Notes: a model not told the origin generated them from the sequence alone. A stretch of DNA of 48,301 bases from Hoylesella timonensis S9-PR14 (GCF_000762405.1 NZ_JRPQ01000137.1:1-48301), one strand, 5' to 3'. Counted from the stretch's first letter, positions 1-8,210 are shown. Numbers and translations: made by a program.

Positions 1-130
1 GTGAAGGAGTGTAGCGAGCTACACGACTGAACGAACTTACATTTTGAACCAAAAAAGAAGCCAAAAGATAACAAAACGTATTTCATAAACATTTGATAAC
101 TATGTGCGGTGGTAATTTATAGAACCAGCC
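1..130 (-). repeat. MITE-like element, copy 1 (cut by window edge)
   Basis: The reverse complement of this stretch matches 3634-3765 at roughly 90% by eye. It begins GGCTGGTTCTATAAATTA at position 130 and includes a GTGTAGC/GCTACAC hairpin near position 10-25. It abuts the nspC stop codon (TAA at 131-133), and the flanking bases are TTAA. The distal end lies outside the window. Confidence 0.8.
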
Positions 131-1309
131 TTAATCCATCCGCAAGCGATAATCGTCATACGTATATTCCCGCAGCATCTGCAACGTTCCGTCGGTCTGT
201 AACAGGGCAATCGCAGGATGGGCAATACCGTTAAACATGTTGGTTTTCACCGTAGTATAGTGCAACATGTCTTCAAAAATAAGGTTCTCCCCCACTTTCA
301 ATTCATGGTCAAATTGCCAATCGCCCATGAAATCACCACTCAAACACGAGTTGCCACCTATTCTATATACATGTTTTTTCTCCGTATGGTTTTGCGACTT
401 TGGCGCCAAGGTAGTGGCATTTCGAATTGTAGGTTGATAGGGCATCTCCAAACAGTCGGGCATGTGGCACGTAAAACTCACGTTGACAATGGCGGTACGA
501 ATGCCATGATTCTCCACCACATCAACCACCTGTGCCACCAACACGCCCGTCTGCCACGCAAAAGCACTGCCCGGTTCCAAGATAACTTGTAAATGCGGAT
601 GCCTCTGTTTGAAGTCTTGAAGCAGGGCAATCAACAAGTCTACGTCATAGTCCTGACGAGTCATCAAGTGTCCCCCACCAAAGTTAATCCACGACAGTTC
701 GTCAAACCAGCCGCTAAACTTCTCCTCGATGTGCACCAACGTGCGTTGAAACACGTCTGCCCCACTTTCGCAATGGCAGTGACAATGAAACCCTGTAAGG
801 TCGTTGGGCAAAGATGGCGGCAATTGATCAGCGGTAACGCCAAATCGGGTACCGGGCGCACAGGGGTTATAGAGGTCTGTTCCCACTTCGGAATATTCGG
901 GATTGATGCGCAAACCCAATTGCACATTCGGCTGAACCTGTCGAGCCAAGACATGATAACGCTCATACTGGGAAAGAGAGTTGAACGTGACATGACTCGA
1001 GCAACGCACAATTTCCTCCATTTCATCGTCGGTATAGGCAGGCGAATACGTGTGTGTAGGCTCGCCAAAGGCATGAAAGCCCAACAAAGCCTCATTCAGC
1101 GAACTGGCTGTCGTGGCGTGAATATACTCCCGAAAGATAGGAAAAGTCTTCCAAAGGGCATAAGCCTTGAAAGCCAAGATAATCTCCACATCGGCGGTTG
1201 TTGCCACATGTCGAATCAGTTGGAGGTTGCGTCTTAACTTCTCTTCTTCTAATATATAGATAGGTCGATGTATCTCTTCGTACGTTATAGAATTAATTTT
1301 CATGCTCAT
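131..1309 (-). CDS. nspC: carboxynorspermidine decarboxylase
   Basis: This PLP enzyme decarboxylates carboxynorspermidine or carboxyspermidine, the last step of the alternative (sym-nor)spermidine pathway of Bacteroidales and vibrios; it is cytosolic. The 392-aa product has the alanine racemase-like fold order: the PLP lysine in AFKAY (about K48), a His-rich HCHCHCESG strand, a GGGH phosphate-binding turn, EPGSAFAW, and the C-terminal GNSCLSGD motif holding the active-site Cys. The frame is open 51 codons further upstream, but that extension contains the likely promoter (TATCTTTG, minus strand, 1392-1399), so I place the start at 1309 (1303 is possible). The gene is divergent from the ThiE-like gene. 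The stop codon touches the MITE-like repeat. Confidence 0.93.
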   Translation of the reverse strand: MSMKINSITYEEIHRPIYILEEEKLRRNLQLIRHVATTADVEIILAFKAYALWKTFPIFREYIHATTASSLNEALLGFHAFGEPTHTYSPAYTDDEMEEIVRCSSHVTFNSLSQYERYHVLARQVQPNVQLGLRINPEYSEVGTDLYNPCAPGTRFGVTADQLPPSLPNDLTGFHCHCHCESGADVFQRTLVHIEEKFSGWFDELSWINFGGGHLMTRQDYDVDLLIALLQDFKQRHPHLQVILEPGSAFAWQTGVLVAQVVDVVENHGIRTAIVNVSFTCHMPDCLEMPYQPTIRNATTLAPKSQNHTEKKHVYRIGGNSCLSGDFMGDWQFDHELKVGENLIFEDMLHYTTVKTNMFNGIAHPAIALLQTDGTLQMLREYTYDDYRLRMD

Positions 1310-1391
1310 TTTGTCTCTAAATAGGGTTTTACCTCCATGCCACAGCCGAAGGCAAAGGCGACAGACAAGGAGCTGTCGCACATATTCATCA

Positions 1392-1399
1392 CAAAGATA
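1392..1399 (-). promoter_or_regulatory. -7 box of the nspC promoter
   Basis: Minus strand reads TATCTTTG, an exact TAnnTTTG Bacteroidetes -7 box, about 83 bp before the chosen nspC start. No good TTG is seen at the -33 distance, so confidence is moderate. Confidence 0.5.
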
Positions 1400-1419
1400 G
1401 CTTTTTATTTCGGATAAAA

Positions 1420-1450
1420 TTGCGCATGTGACATAAATTTCATACTTTTG
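1420..1450 (+). promoter_or_regulatory. promoter of the thiE-like/prs/tlpA cluster
   Basis: TTG at 1420-1422, a 20-bp spacer and TACTTTTG at 1443-1450 match the sigma-ABfr consensus TTG-N19-21-TAnnTTTG. The ThiE-like start codon follows at 1472, giving a leader of about 15 nt. Confidence 0.75.
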
Positions 1451-1471
1451 CAACATCAAACAAACTTGGTG

Positions 1472-2080
1472 ATGAAGCTCGTAATCATGACGAAATCCAC
1501 ATTTTTTGTGGAAGAAGATAAAATATTGACAGCCCTCTTCGAGGAGGGTATGGACAGCCTACACTTGCACAAACCCGATTCCTCACCGCTCTATTCGGAA
1601 CGTTTGTTATCGCTTCTACCCGAAAGATACCACAAAAAGATTATTGTTCACGAACATTATTATCTTAAAAACGAATACAATTTATCAGGCATCCATCTTC
1701 AGCAACTCACCGATCCTGTCCCCGAAGGGGTTAGAGGTCGCATCACACGCAGTTGCTCTGACATACAGTTGTTGAGAGAAACAAAGCGCAAAGCCGACTA
1801 TGTTTTCTTGGAAAAGATTTTCGATAGCATTGAAGACCCAACACAGAAAGCCTCTTTCAACCTGCTGCAAATTGAAGAAGCCGCCAGGAAAGGACTCATT
1901 GACCGCCATGTTTTTGCGGTGGGAGGCATGCACTTGGACAACATCAAGTTGGCAAAAGAATACGGATTTGGCGGAGTGGTGATTCGAGGTGATTTGTGGA
2001 ATCACTTCAATATCCACAATGAAATAGATTTCAAGGCGCTCATTGCGCATTTTCAAAAACTGAAAAAGGCAGTTGGATAG
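1472..2080 (+). CDS. thiamine phosphate synthase-like protein (ThiE/TenI family)
   Basis: The 202-aa product starts MKLVIMTKSTFFVEEDKI and resembles the short ThiE-like proteins of Bacteroidales. True ThiE joins HMP pyrophosphate and HET phosphate to make thiamine phosphate; TenI-like members lack this activity, so the reaction here is unproven. The TIM-barrel order is visible: MDSLHLHKP strand/helix, IIVHEHYYL, GIHL, then the phosphate-binding end FAVGGMHLDNI and GFGGVVIRGDLW. The start at 1472 is preferred over an upstream ATG at 1448 because the promoter -7 box overlaps the latter. The gene stands alone from other thi genes and precedes prs by 63 bp. Confidence 0.75.
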   Translation: MKLVIMTKSTFFVEEDKILTALFEEGMDSLHLHKPDSSPLYSERLLSLLPERYHKKIIVHEHYYLKNEYNLSGIHLQQLTDPVPEGVRGRITRSCSDIQLLRETKRKADYVFLEKIFDSIEDPTQKASFNLLQIEEAARKGLIDRHVFAVGGMHLDNIKLAKEYGFGGVVIRGDLWNHFNIHNEIDFKALIAHFQKLKKAVG

Positions 2081-2143
2081 CCCTGAAGAGCAGAATCTAC
2101 TAAAATACACATAACACTATTAAATATTAAACGCAATACTGAA

Positions 2144-3082
2144 ATGAGTGACAATGACTCTTTTTTAATTTTCTCGGGTACCAAAACAAGGTATCTTGCA
2201 GAAAAGATTTGTGCAAGTTTGGGATGCCCATTGGGAAATATGGTGATGACCAAGTTCTCGGATGGTGAGTTTGCCGTATCCTACGAAGAATCGATTCGTG
2301 GCAAGAATGTGTTCTTGGTGCAAAGCACTTTCCCCAATTCAGACAACTTAATGGAACTCCTTTTAATGATTGATGCTGCCAAGCGTGCCTCGGCTCGTCA
2401 CATCATTGCAGTGATTCCATACTTTGGGTGGGCACGACAAGACCGCAAAGACAAACCGAGAGTAAGCATCGGGGCTAAGTTGGTGGCAGATCTCTTAAGC
2501 TGTGCAGGCATCGACAGGCTCATCACCATGGACTTGCATGCTGACCAGATTCAAGGATTCTTCAACGTTCCCGTTGATCACCTCTACGCTTCGGGCGTTA
2601 TCCTCCCCTATTTACAGAGTCTCAAACTCGACAATTTGGTCATTGCCTCGCCAGATGTAGGCGGCTCAAAACGTGCCAATACCTATGCCAAATATTTAGG
2701 TTGCCCACTCGTATTGTGCAATAAGACACGTGCGAGAGCCAACGAAGTAGAGAGCATGCAGATTATTGGTGACGTAAATGGCAAGAATGTGGTGCTCATC
2801 GACGACATGGTAGACACTGCGGGTACTATCACCAAGGCTGCCGACGTAATGAAGGCTGCGGGTGCACTCAGCGTTCGTGCCATGGCATCTCACTGTGTGA
2901 TGAGTGGACCAGCCAATGAACGTGTGCAACAGTCGTCTATCGAAGAGATTGTCTTCACCGACTCCATTCCCTACACTCAGCGTTGCTCAAAGATTAAGCA
3001 ACTCTCTGTAGCAGATATGTTTGCCGAGACCATTCGTCGTGTTATTCACAACGAGAGTATCTCTTCACAATACCTTATTTAA
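2144..3082 (+). CDS. prs: ribose-phosphate pyrophosphokinase (PRPP synthetase)
   Basis: It transfers pyrophosphate from ATP to ribose 5-phosphate, giving PRPP for purine, pyrimidine, NAD, His and Trp synthesis in the cytosol. At 312 aa it is of normal class I length. Visible marks are the N-terminal KFSDGE motif, the WARQDRKDKPR flexible loop, the metal-binding LITMDLHADQIQGFF segment, and the PRPP loop VVLIDDMVDTAGT at about 218-230. The 63 bp before it are A/T-rich with no TAnnTTTG box, so it probably shares the upstream promoter. The thioredoxin lipoprotein starts only 4 bp after its stop, suggesting co-transcription. Confidence 0.96.
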   Translation: MSDNDSFLIFSGTKTRYLAEKICASLGCPLGNMVMTKFSDGEFAVSYEESIRGKNVFLVQSTFPNSDNLMELLLMIDAAKRASARHIIAVIPYFGWARQDRKDKPRVSIGAKLVADLLSCAGIDRLITMDLHADQIQGFFNVPVDHLYASGVILPYLQSLKLDNLVIASPDVGGSKRANTYAKYLGCPLVLCNKTRARANEVESMQIIGDVNGKNVVLIDDMVDTAGTITKAADVMKAAGALSVRAMASHCVMSGPANERVQQSSIEEIVFTDSIPYTQRCSKIKQLSVADMFAETIRRVIHNESISSQYLI

Positions 3083-3086
3083 TAAA

Positions 3087-3632
3087 ATGAAGCTGATGAA
3101 ACCCATCACAGGAATAATCATAATGCTGGCAGGCTGGCTCATGATGAGCAGCTGTCAACAGAAGAAGCAACAACCAGCGGCTCCAGCAGCTCCACAGGAG
3201 CAAAAGCAGGACACGGAGAACACCATTCCTACCTTTACGATGAACGATATCAACGGCAAACCTGTTGCTATCCAAGACGAAATGGCGAAAAACAAACTCA
3301 CCATTCTCGACTTCTGGGCAAGCTGGTGTGGTCCCTGTATGCACGAAGCACCTAATGTTGTTGCCGTGTACAACGATTATCAATCCAAAGGATTGGGTAT
3401 TGTCGGCATTTCATTGGATAATGATGAAGCGGCATGGAAGGAAGCAGTGGAGCAGTTGCACATGAACTGGACACAGCTCTCCGACCTGAAGGGCTGGGAC
3501 AACGAAGCGGCACGCCTGTTCCGTGTCAACTCTATCCCTCACACCGTGATTATCAATTCCAAAGGAGAGGTATTGGCAGAGGATTTGCGAGGCGATGAAT
3601 TACGAAAGTTTGTTGCAGCGCAATTAGACTAA
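3087..3632 (+). CDS. TlpA/ResA-like thioredoxin-fold lipoprotein
   Basis: This is a 181-aa envelope thiol-disulfide oxidoreductase. It has a lipoprotein signal with cleavage before C23 (WLMMSSC), a low-complexity Q/A/P linker (24-45), then a thioredoxin domain with the redox motif WCGPC at 80-84 and the cis-Pro region NSIPHTVII. Family knowledge suggests reduction of envelope proteins or cytochrome c maturation; the substrate cannot be read from the sequence. The start at 3087 is chosen because it gives the complete lipoprotein signal; an upstream in-frame ATG lies within prs. It is tightly linked to prs, an unusual functional partner. The MITE-like repeat begins directly after the stop codon. 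Confidence 0.88.
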   Translation: MKLMKPITGIIIMLAGWLMMSSCQQKKQQPAAPAAPQEQKQDTENTIPTFTMNDINGKPVAIQDEMAKNKLTILDFWASWCGPCMHEAPNVVAVYNDYQSKGLGIVGISLDNDEAAWKEAVEQLHMNWTQLSDLKGWDNEAARLFRVNSIPHTVIINSKGEVLAEDLRGDELRKFVAAQLD

Positions 3633-3633
3633 A

Positions 3634-3826
3634 GGCTGGTTCTATAAATTACCACCGCATAAAGTCATTAAATTTTTATGAAACACGTTTTGTTATCTTT
3701 TGGCTTCTTTTTGGTTCAAAATGTAAGCTCGTTCAGTCGTGTAGCACGCTACACTCCTTCACTCTCTTGCATTTTGACCTCAAAAATAAGTTCAAAATCT
3801 AACAAAGCTAATTTATAGAACCAGCC
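3634..3826 (+). repeat. MITE-like element, copy 2 (complete)
   Basis: About 193 bp bounded by inverted ends GGCTGGTTCTATAAATTA and its reverse complement (3809-3826), with TAAA on both outer sides (3630-3633 and 3827-3830) as a candidate 4-bp target duplication. It is non-coding, with an internal GTGTAGCNNGCTACAC hairpin near 3739-3756. The left TAAA contains the stop codon of the preceding gene. Copy 1 at the window start is the same sequence inverted. Confidence 0.8.
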
Positions 3827-3864
3827 TAAACTCCACAAAAACATTCTTTTTAGAATCTTACATA

Positions 3865-3912
3865 CATCGTGGCAACACTTCCGTTTGAGGTGTTGCCACG
3901 ATGACGTTTTAG
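3865..3912 (+). terminator. intrinsic terminator after the tlpA-like gene
   Basis: A perfect 14-bp stem (3865-3878 with 3890-3903) around an 11-nt loop is followed by GTTTTAG. It would end transcription of the thiE-like/prs/tlpA cluster beyond the inserted repeat. Confidence 0.75.
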
Positions 3913-4372
3913 GGTAAATTTATTTTGAATTTTTCTTACAGTAGGTGCTTAAATACTCGATTATTTTCGAGCAAAGTCTGGTCAGGTCTCAAATATGGGC
4001 TGGATTTTGTATGTTGGTAATCGGCTGACTGTCAGATACTTCGCTCTCAACCATGCGTTCCAACCTTCTTAAAAGGTGCTTATCTCATTGCATTAAGCTC
4101 TGTTTTGGACTAAAAAGAGACGTTCCAACCCTGTTATTCACATAGGTTAGACGGCTTACCTTCATGGGTTAAGGGGCTTATCTCTTTATTATTCCTCATC
4201 TATTATATGGAGTTAGCCACAAAATGGGGCAAAAACGAGCAGAAAATTGCCTTTCCCAATTCTATTTTACGAAAAATAAAAGTGCCAAAAATTGTCATTT
4301 TTCTTTACGAAACACAAGTATCAAGACGTAGAAAACAGGCGAAAATTAAAGGCATGAAGATGGGCAAAAGCA
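3913..4372. other. gene-free intergenic stretch
   Basis: No plausible coding frame. The only structure noticed is a repeated pair of words, CGTTCCAACC and GCTTATCTC, in the same order at about 4050-4085 and 4121-4181, compatible with a decayed short repeat. No promoter with both elements is seen. Confidence 0.4.
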
Positions 4373-4406
4373 TCTAAAAAACGCCTCGTAAAAAATTTCG
4401 AGGCAT
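4373..4406 (-). terminator. intrinsic terminator of the rfbC-DUF4738 pair
   Basis: Read on the minus strand, the stem CGAGGC/GCCTCG (4383-4388 with 4399-4404) is followed by GTTTTTTAG. It begins 5 bp after the DUF4738 stop codon. Confidence 0.75.
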
Positions 4407-4409
4407 TGA

Positions 4410-5255
4410 TTAGATGCTTAATTCAAACTTTCCAGTAAACGAAATCAACACTTTGATAACATAACTGGTCGTAGAATCTGGTATGGGTAAATAAGCACGA
4501 TAGGTCACTCCATCGGCAGTAATTTTATCAAAAAGAAAATCGGACAGGATGCACTGATTATAATAGTCGCTCGGAATCAGCGTCTTAAAATCCTGTTTCT
4601 TAAAGTCACGTGAGAAAATTCGGTTGGCACCATTGAACACACTCACGTGGATAATGTTGTCGTAGTAGATGTTCCCCACTTCTACCCCTTCGTCGGTATA
4701 GGTGTTTTTGATAATTTTATAGGTGGTGGGGTTCACCTGTACGTACAGATGATATCGCTCTGCACCAGCGTGCACCACGGTATCACGCTTAATCAAACTG
4801 TTCTGATTGAGTGCCACAGGCTGCTTCGACATAAAGGCATAGCGGTCTTCGGGATCATCACTCTTCACCAATCGAACCACATCACCATAAGGATTTTTGA
4901 ATATAAACAAATGGGGTGCCTGTTTTACAATGGCATATTGCGTGATAGCGTTGCCTTGTAAAATTAACGAATCCTGCACTATTTTGAAGTACACAGGAAT
5001 ACTGGTCGAGTCAGGATAATAAATGGTGTCGCCATGTACCTTGAACACCACGCTCCCCTCGTCTTCATTGAGCCAAATGCCTTGCAGCAGTTTCTTTGCT
5101 TGCACATCTTCTTGGATAGCATCTTGCACGTTTTTCTTCTTTTCAGAGCCACAACTTCCCAATACGAGGAGCAGGGTAAACAAAAAGAGAGAAAGGGGTA
5201 ATGTTCTATGGTTGAGCTTTTTCACTGTCACGTCCTTTATTGTCATCATCAGCAA
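4410..5255 (-). CDS. DUF4738-like lipoprotein
   Basis: A 281-aa exported lipoprotein of unknown function. The signal has a hydrophobic stretch LPLSLFLFTLLLVLG and a lipobox ending at C35 (LGSC). A coiled, charged linker (EKKKNVQDAIQEDVQAKKLLQGIW) is followed by a beta-rich body with GIWLNEDEGSVVFKVHGDTIYY, which resembles the lipocalin-like opening seen in several Bacteroidales lipoproteins. The length and pattern fit my recollection of DUF4738, which is common in Prevotella; the domain name is from memory. It starts 5 bp after the rfbC stop codon and is probably co-transcribed. Alternative starts are the next Met codons (residues 3 and 4). Confidence 0.7.
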   Translation of the reverse strand: MLMMTIKDVTVKKLNHRTLPLSLFLFTLLLVLGSCGSEKKKNVQDAIQEDVQAKKLLQGIWLNEDEGSVVFKVHGDTIYYPDSTSIPVYFKIVQDSLILQGNAITQYAIVKQAPHLFIFKNPYGDVVRLVKSDDPEDRYAFMSKQPVALNQNSLIKRDTVVHAGAERYHLYVQVNPTTYKIIKNTYTDEGVEVGNIYYDNIIHVSVFNGANRIFSRDFKKQDFKTLIPSDYYNQCILSDFLFDKITADGVTYRAYLPIPDSTTSYVIKVLISFTGKFELSI

Positions 5256-5260
5256 CTCTA

Positions 5261-5818
5261 CTAAATATCCTCAAAGACTTCTGCCTCTCGGAAAGAGCAA
5301 GCATTCAAATCCTTCTCGCTGGTGATAAAACAAGCAGGGTCCAAGGGCCACTGAATATTCAAATCTTCATCGTTCCAACGAATGCCTGCCTCGTGCTGAG
5401 GTGCATAAACATTATCCACCTTATAAGTAAAAATAGCTTCTTGGCTCAACACCAAGAAACCATGAGCAAACCCACGAGGTATGAAAAGTTGCCGTTTGTT
5501 ATCGGCACTCAACTCTACAGCGACATGTTTCCCGAAAGTAGGAGATGACTTTCGGAGGTCTACAGCAACATCCAAGACGCTTCCTTGAATTACTCGAACG
5601 AGTTTGGCTTGCGAATATGCACCTTTTTGATAATGCAGTCCGCGCAACACACCATAACTCGATTGAGATTCGTTGTCTTGGATAAAGTTGACCTCTCCTA
5701 TATGGGCGTTGAATTCGGCTTGTTTCCAAGCTTCAAAAAAATAGCCTCTTGCATCGTTAAATACCTTTGGCTCTATAATCCAAACCCCTTGAATAGGGGT
5801 CTCTGTAAACTTCATCAT
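5261..5818 (-). CDS. rfbC: dTDP-4-dehydrorhamnose 3,5-epimerase
   Basis: This cytosolic cupin-fold enzyme epimerises dTDP-4-keto-6-deoxyglucose at C3 and C5 on the way to dTDP-L-rhamnose for surface polysaccharide. At 185 aa it is of full family length. Recognisable parts are the opening TPIQGVWIIEPKVFNDARGYFFE, the catalytic His in GLHYQ (H62), FIPRGFAHGFLV (H119), and the catalytic Tyr in the ITYKV-like segment FTYKVDN (Y132). It has its own promoter. The other dTDP-rhamnose genes (rfbA, rfbB, rfbD) are not adjacent in this window, so it is an orphan copy here, paired with a lipoprotein of unknown function. Confidence 0.93.
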   Translation of the reverse strand: MMKFTETPIQGVWIIEPKVFNDARGYFFEAWKQAEFNAHIGEVNFIQDNESQSSYGVLRGLHYQKGAYSQAKLVRVIQGSVLDVAVDLRKSSPTFGKHVAVELSADNKRQLFIPRGFAHGFLVLSQEAIFTYKVDNVYAPQHEAGIRWNDEDLNIQWPLDPACFITSEKDLNACSFREAEVFEDI

Positions 5819-5844
5819 ATTGTATTAAAACAAATATTCTGAAG

Positions 5845-5874
5845 CAAAGATAACATTATTTGAAAGAATGACAA
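5845..5874 (-). promoter_or_regulatory. rfbC promoter
   Basis: Minus strand shows TTG (5872-5874), a 19-bp spacer and TATCTTTG (5845-5852), a full Bacteroidetes promoter about 27 bp before the start codon. Confidence 0.8.
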
Positions 5875-5923
5875 AGCAAATGCAGGTTTAATTTTTAGGT
5901 TGTTTATTTTTTCAAACAATTCA

Positions 5924-5954
5924 TTGGTTTATTCGCAAAAATAAGCTAAATTTG
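5924..5954 (+). promoter_or_regulatory. promoter of the HU/SPOR gene
   Basis: TTG (5924-5926), a 20-bp spacer and TAAATTTG (5947-5954) fit the consensus exactly. The GTG start codon is at 5960, so the predicted transcription start nearly coincides with the start codon. Confidence 0.75.
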
Positions 5955-5959
5955 CAAAC

Positions 5960-7072
5960 GTGATTGAATTAGAAAGACATATCGAGATTCTTCTGCTGAA
6001 CAATGATTGCGTGATTGTCCCCAACTTTGGCGGATTCATGACGCATCATGTTGAGGCACACTATGATGAGGAGCAAGAAATGTACTATCCCCCACTTCGG
6101 ACAATAGGATTCAATCCACAACTTACCCTGAATGATTCGTTATTGGCACAGTCGTATATCGATGTTTACGACATCAGCTATCCAGAGGCATTGCAACGTA
6201 TCGATAGCGAGGTGAGCGAAGTAAAGCAACACTTGGCAAACGAAGGCTCCTATGAAATGTCCGACCTTGGTACTATTTTCTATCATCATGACGGAAGCTA
6301 TACGTTTCAACCCTGTGAGGCAGGCATTCTGACGCCCGAACTTTACGGATTAAGCACGGTAGACATCACGCCGCTAAGACGTGTTCAAGTGCGCACAACC
6401 GCCCCTGCGCCTCAGTTGGAGGAGTCTACCAATCCAAAGAATGTACCCATTCAGACCCATTCTGTGTTACCTGCTGAGACCGAAGAAGAGGCTTCAGCTG
6501 ATACAGAAGTAATAGAGGTTCGCCCCAGTCGCACCATTGAAATAAAAGTGAGTGTGCTACGCAATTTGGCTGCGGCATGTTTGGCAGTCTTGGCTTTCTT
6601 CTTATTCCCTGCCACACTCCATGATGCAGGAAATACAGCCGATATGTTTGGGAAAATTAACACCCGTCTGCTTTATCGAATTATGCCGAAAGACGTAACC
6701 ACGGGGAATACTCAAACAGACGCACAGCCTACAAAACAAAAAGCTGAAAAGGTGGTAAAAGCAGAGCAACCGCAGGAGGCTGTACCCACAACTGCAAAAC
6801 AGGCAGCGACAGAAGAAAAGGCAGAACCTTTCTATACCATTGTCTTGGCAAGCAGAGTGACCATTCGCAACGCCACGACTTACGTGGAAGAATTGCAGAA
6901 GCAAGGAGTCAAAGAGGCTGAGGTGTACACTAAAGCCAAGACTACCCGAGTGATTTTTGGACACTATGCCACCGAACAAGCTGCCTATCAAGCATTGAAC
7001 AGCTTGCGCCACAAACCCGCATTTACAGAAGGATGGGTCATGAAAATCAAGCACCCAACCGCAACCCGATAG
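5960..7072 (+). CDS. HU-CCDC81/SPOR domain membrane protein
   Basis: A 370-aa Bacteroidales protein with an N-terminal HU-like (CCDC81-type) region (about 1-135, opening IELERHIEILLLNNDCVIVPNFGGF), a Pro/Thr/Glu-rich linker, one membrane segment (about 199-216, LAAACLAVLAFFLF), a Lys/Gln/Ala-rich linker, and a C-terminal SPOR domain (about 287-365) of the kind that binds denuded septal peptidoglycan. It probably spans the inner membrane with the HU part in the cytosol, linking division sites to an unknown partner. The start is GTG at 5960; no other start keeps the conserved opening. The FHA gene follows by 11 bp, implying an operon. Confidence 0.85.
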   Translation: MIELERHIEILLLNNDCVIVPNFGGFMTHHVEAHYDEEQEMYYPPLRTIGFNPQLTLNDSLLAQSYIDVYDISYPEALQRIDSEVSEVKQHLANEGSYEMSDLGTIFYHHDGSYTFQPCEAGILTPELYGLSTVDITPLRRVQVRTTAPAPQLEESTNPKNVPIQTHSVLPAETEEEASADTEVIEVRPSRTIEIKVSVLRNLAAACLAVLAFFLFPATLHDAGNTADMFGKINTRLLYRIMPKDVTTGNTQTDAQPTKQKAEKVVKAEQPQEAVPTTAKQAATEEKAEPFYTIVLASRVTIRNATTYVEELQKQGVKEAEVYTKAKTTRVIFGHYATEQAAYQALNSLRHKPAFTEGWVMKIKHPTATR

Positions 7073-7083
7073 AAATACTGACC

Positions 7084-7614
7084 GTGAAGAGAGTTCGATG
7101 TCCGAAATGTGACTATTATCTTACCTTTGATGAAACCAAATATACCGATGGGCAATCGTTGGTTTTCCAATGTCCAGCCTGCAACAAACAGTTTGGTATC
7201 AAGTTAGGTGTGTCCAAACAAAAAGACAAACAACAAGACGAAACTCCCGATGAGCAAGCAACAGTCAACTATGGAGAGTTAGTGGTGATAGAGAATGTAT
7301 TTCATTATAAACAAGTCATTCCACTCCAATTGGGCATCAACGTCATAGGACGCTATCAGAAAGGCAATGATATCAACTGCCCCATCGAAACCACCGACCC
7401 CAGCGTTGACATGACACATTGCCGCATTCAGGTGTCGAAAGACAAGCGAGGCGGTTTGAAATATGAACTGAGCGATGGTCCCAGCTTCACTGGCACCTTT
7501 GTACACAACGAAATTTTGGGCGATCGTGAGCGTCGCATCATCTACGATGGTACTCTTTTTACTATCGGAGCAACAAGCTTAATTCTTCGCACACCTCACG
7601 CAGAAGAAGAATAA
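7084..7614 (+). CDS. zinc-ribbon/FHA domain protein
   Basis: A 176-aa cytosolic protein. The N-terminus carries a treble-clef-like zinc ribbon, C6-P-K-C9 and C30-P-A-C33, followed by a charged linker and an FHA domain (about 70-170) with INVIGRYQKGN and THCRIQV corresponding to the family's GR and SxxH positions. FHA domains bind phosphothreonine peptides; the partner is unknown, though the adjacent HU/SPOR gene suggests an envelope or division role. The start is chosen as GTG 7084 (MKRVRCPKC), 11 bp after the upstream stop; an ATG at 7033 in the same frame lies inside the previous gene and would add 17 atypical residues. Confidence 0.82.
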   Translation: MKRVRCPKCDYYLTFDETKYTDGQSLVFQCPACNKQFGIKLGVSKQKDKQQDETPDEQATVNYGELVVIENVFHYKQVIPLQLGINVIGRYQKGNDINCPIETTDPSVDMTHCRIQVSKDKRGGLKYELSDGPSFTGTFVHNEILGDRERRIIYDGTLFTIGATSLILRTPHAEEE

Positions 7615-7804
7615 ACAACTTTTTTGGTATCTTTATCACCTGCATAACTATCACTCCTAAAGAGAGATAGGCACTCATACCACCTACTCATTTTGCTCTT
7701 TTGACTGCCTTCACCCACAGTCTTACGACATAAACAGAAAAGAGCCAGGGCAACACAATGATGTTTTAATCATCACAATTTTAGAATAAACGGTTTACAC
7801 ACGC

Positions 7805-8025
7805 AGCAAAGACGGGCTGAAAGCCCAATAAGCTCTTAGCCCAGGGTAACACCCTGGGTACAGTTGACCACTAATTTTGCGCTCTGAAAGAGCAAGAGGA
7901 AGACGAAAAGAAAGAATGCTTCACTGACTCCTTTTGCGCTTACAGCGCGCCAATTAGTAAACAACAGCTCACCCAGGGTGGTACCCTGGGCTGTATTCCT
8001 ATTGGGGCTTCGCCCTGTCTTTGCT
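7805..8025. repeat. long inverted repeat of nested palindromes (REP/BIME-like)
   Basis: Arms at 7805-7898 and 7931-8025 are imperfect reverse complements. Both contain CCCAGGGTNNNACCCTGGG (7840-7858 and 7972-7990), a GGGC-type hairpin (GGGCTGAAAGCCC and its degenerate mate) and a GCGCT-type inner hairpin. The two inner hairpins are asymmetric. No coding frame. The 190 bp before it (7615-7804) show nothing recognisable. Confidence 0.8.
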
Positions 8026-8210
8026 CACAACATTAACTGCCGCACAACACCTTGAACTATCATACTATTGGGGTTTCGCCCCGCCTTTGCTCACAACATC
8101 AACTGCCGCACAACACCTTGAACTATCATTCCTTTGGGATTCGACCCGCCTTTACTCACAAGATTAACTTCCGTACAACTCCTTAAACTTTCTTTCCTTT
8201 GGAACTTCTT
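8001..8210. repeat. 66-bp tandem repeats, about 3.2 units
   Basis: Units begin at 8001, 8067 and 8133, with a decayed partial unit from 8199. Each starts with an ATTGGGG-TTCGCCC hairpin and continues GCCTTTGCTCACAAC, CTGCCGCACAACACCTTG. Units 1 and 2 are nearly identical, and divergence rises to the right. The first unit overlaps the right arm of the inverted repeat, so the tandem array appears to have grown from it. Confidence 0.8.

Noticed and set aside
218..1237. Plus-strand frames opposite nspC
   Set aside because: They are antisense to a clearly conserved enzyme and their products have no recognisable pattern.
3913..4372. Possible degraded gene
   Set aside because: Only short repeated words were found and no frame with recognisable residues.
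7033..7083. Upstream ATG for the FHA protein
   Set aside because: It lies within the HU/SPOR gene, and the added residues are unlike the family opening MKRVRCPKC.
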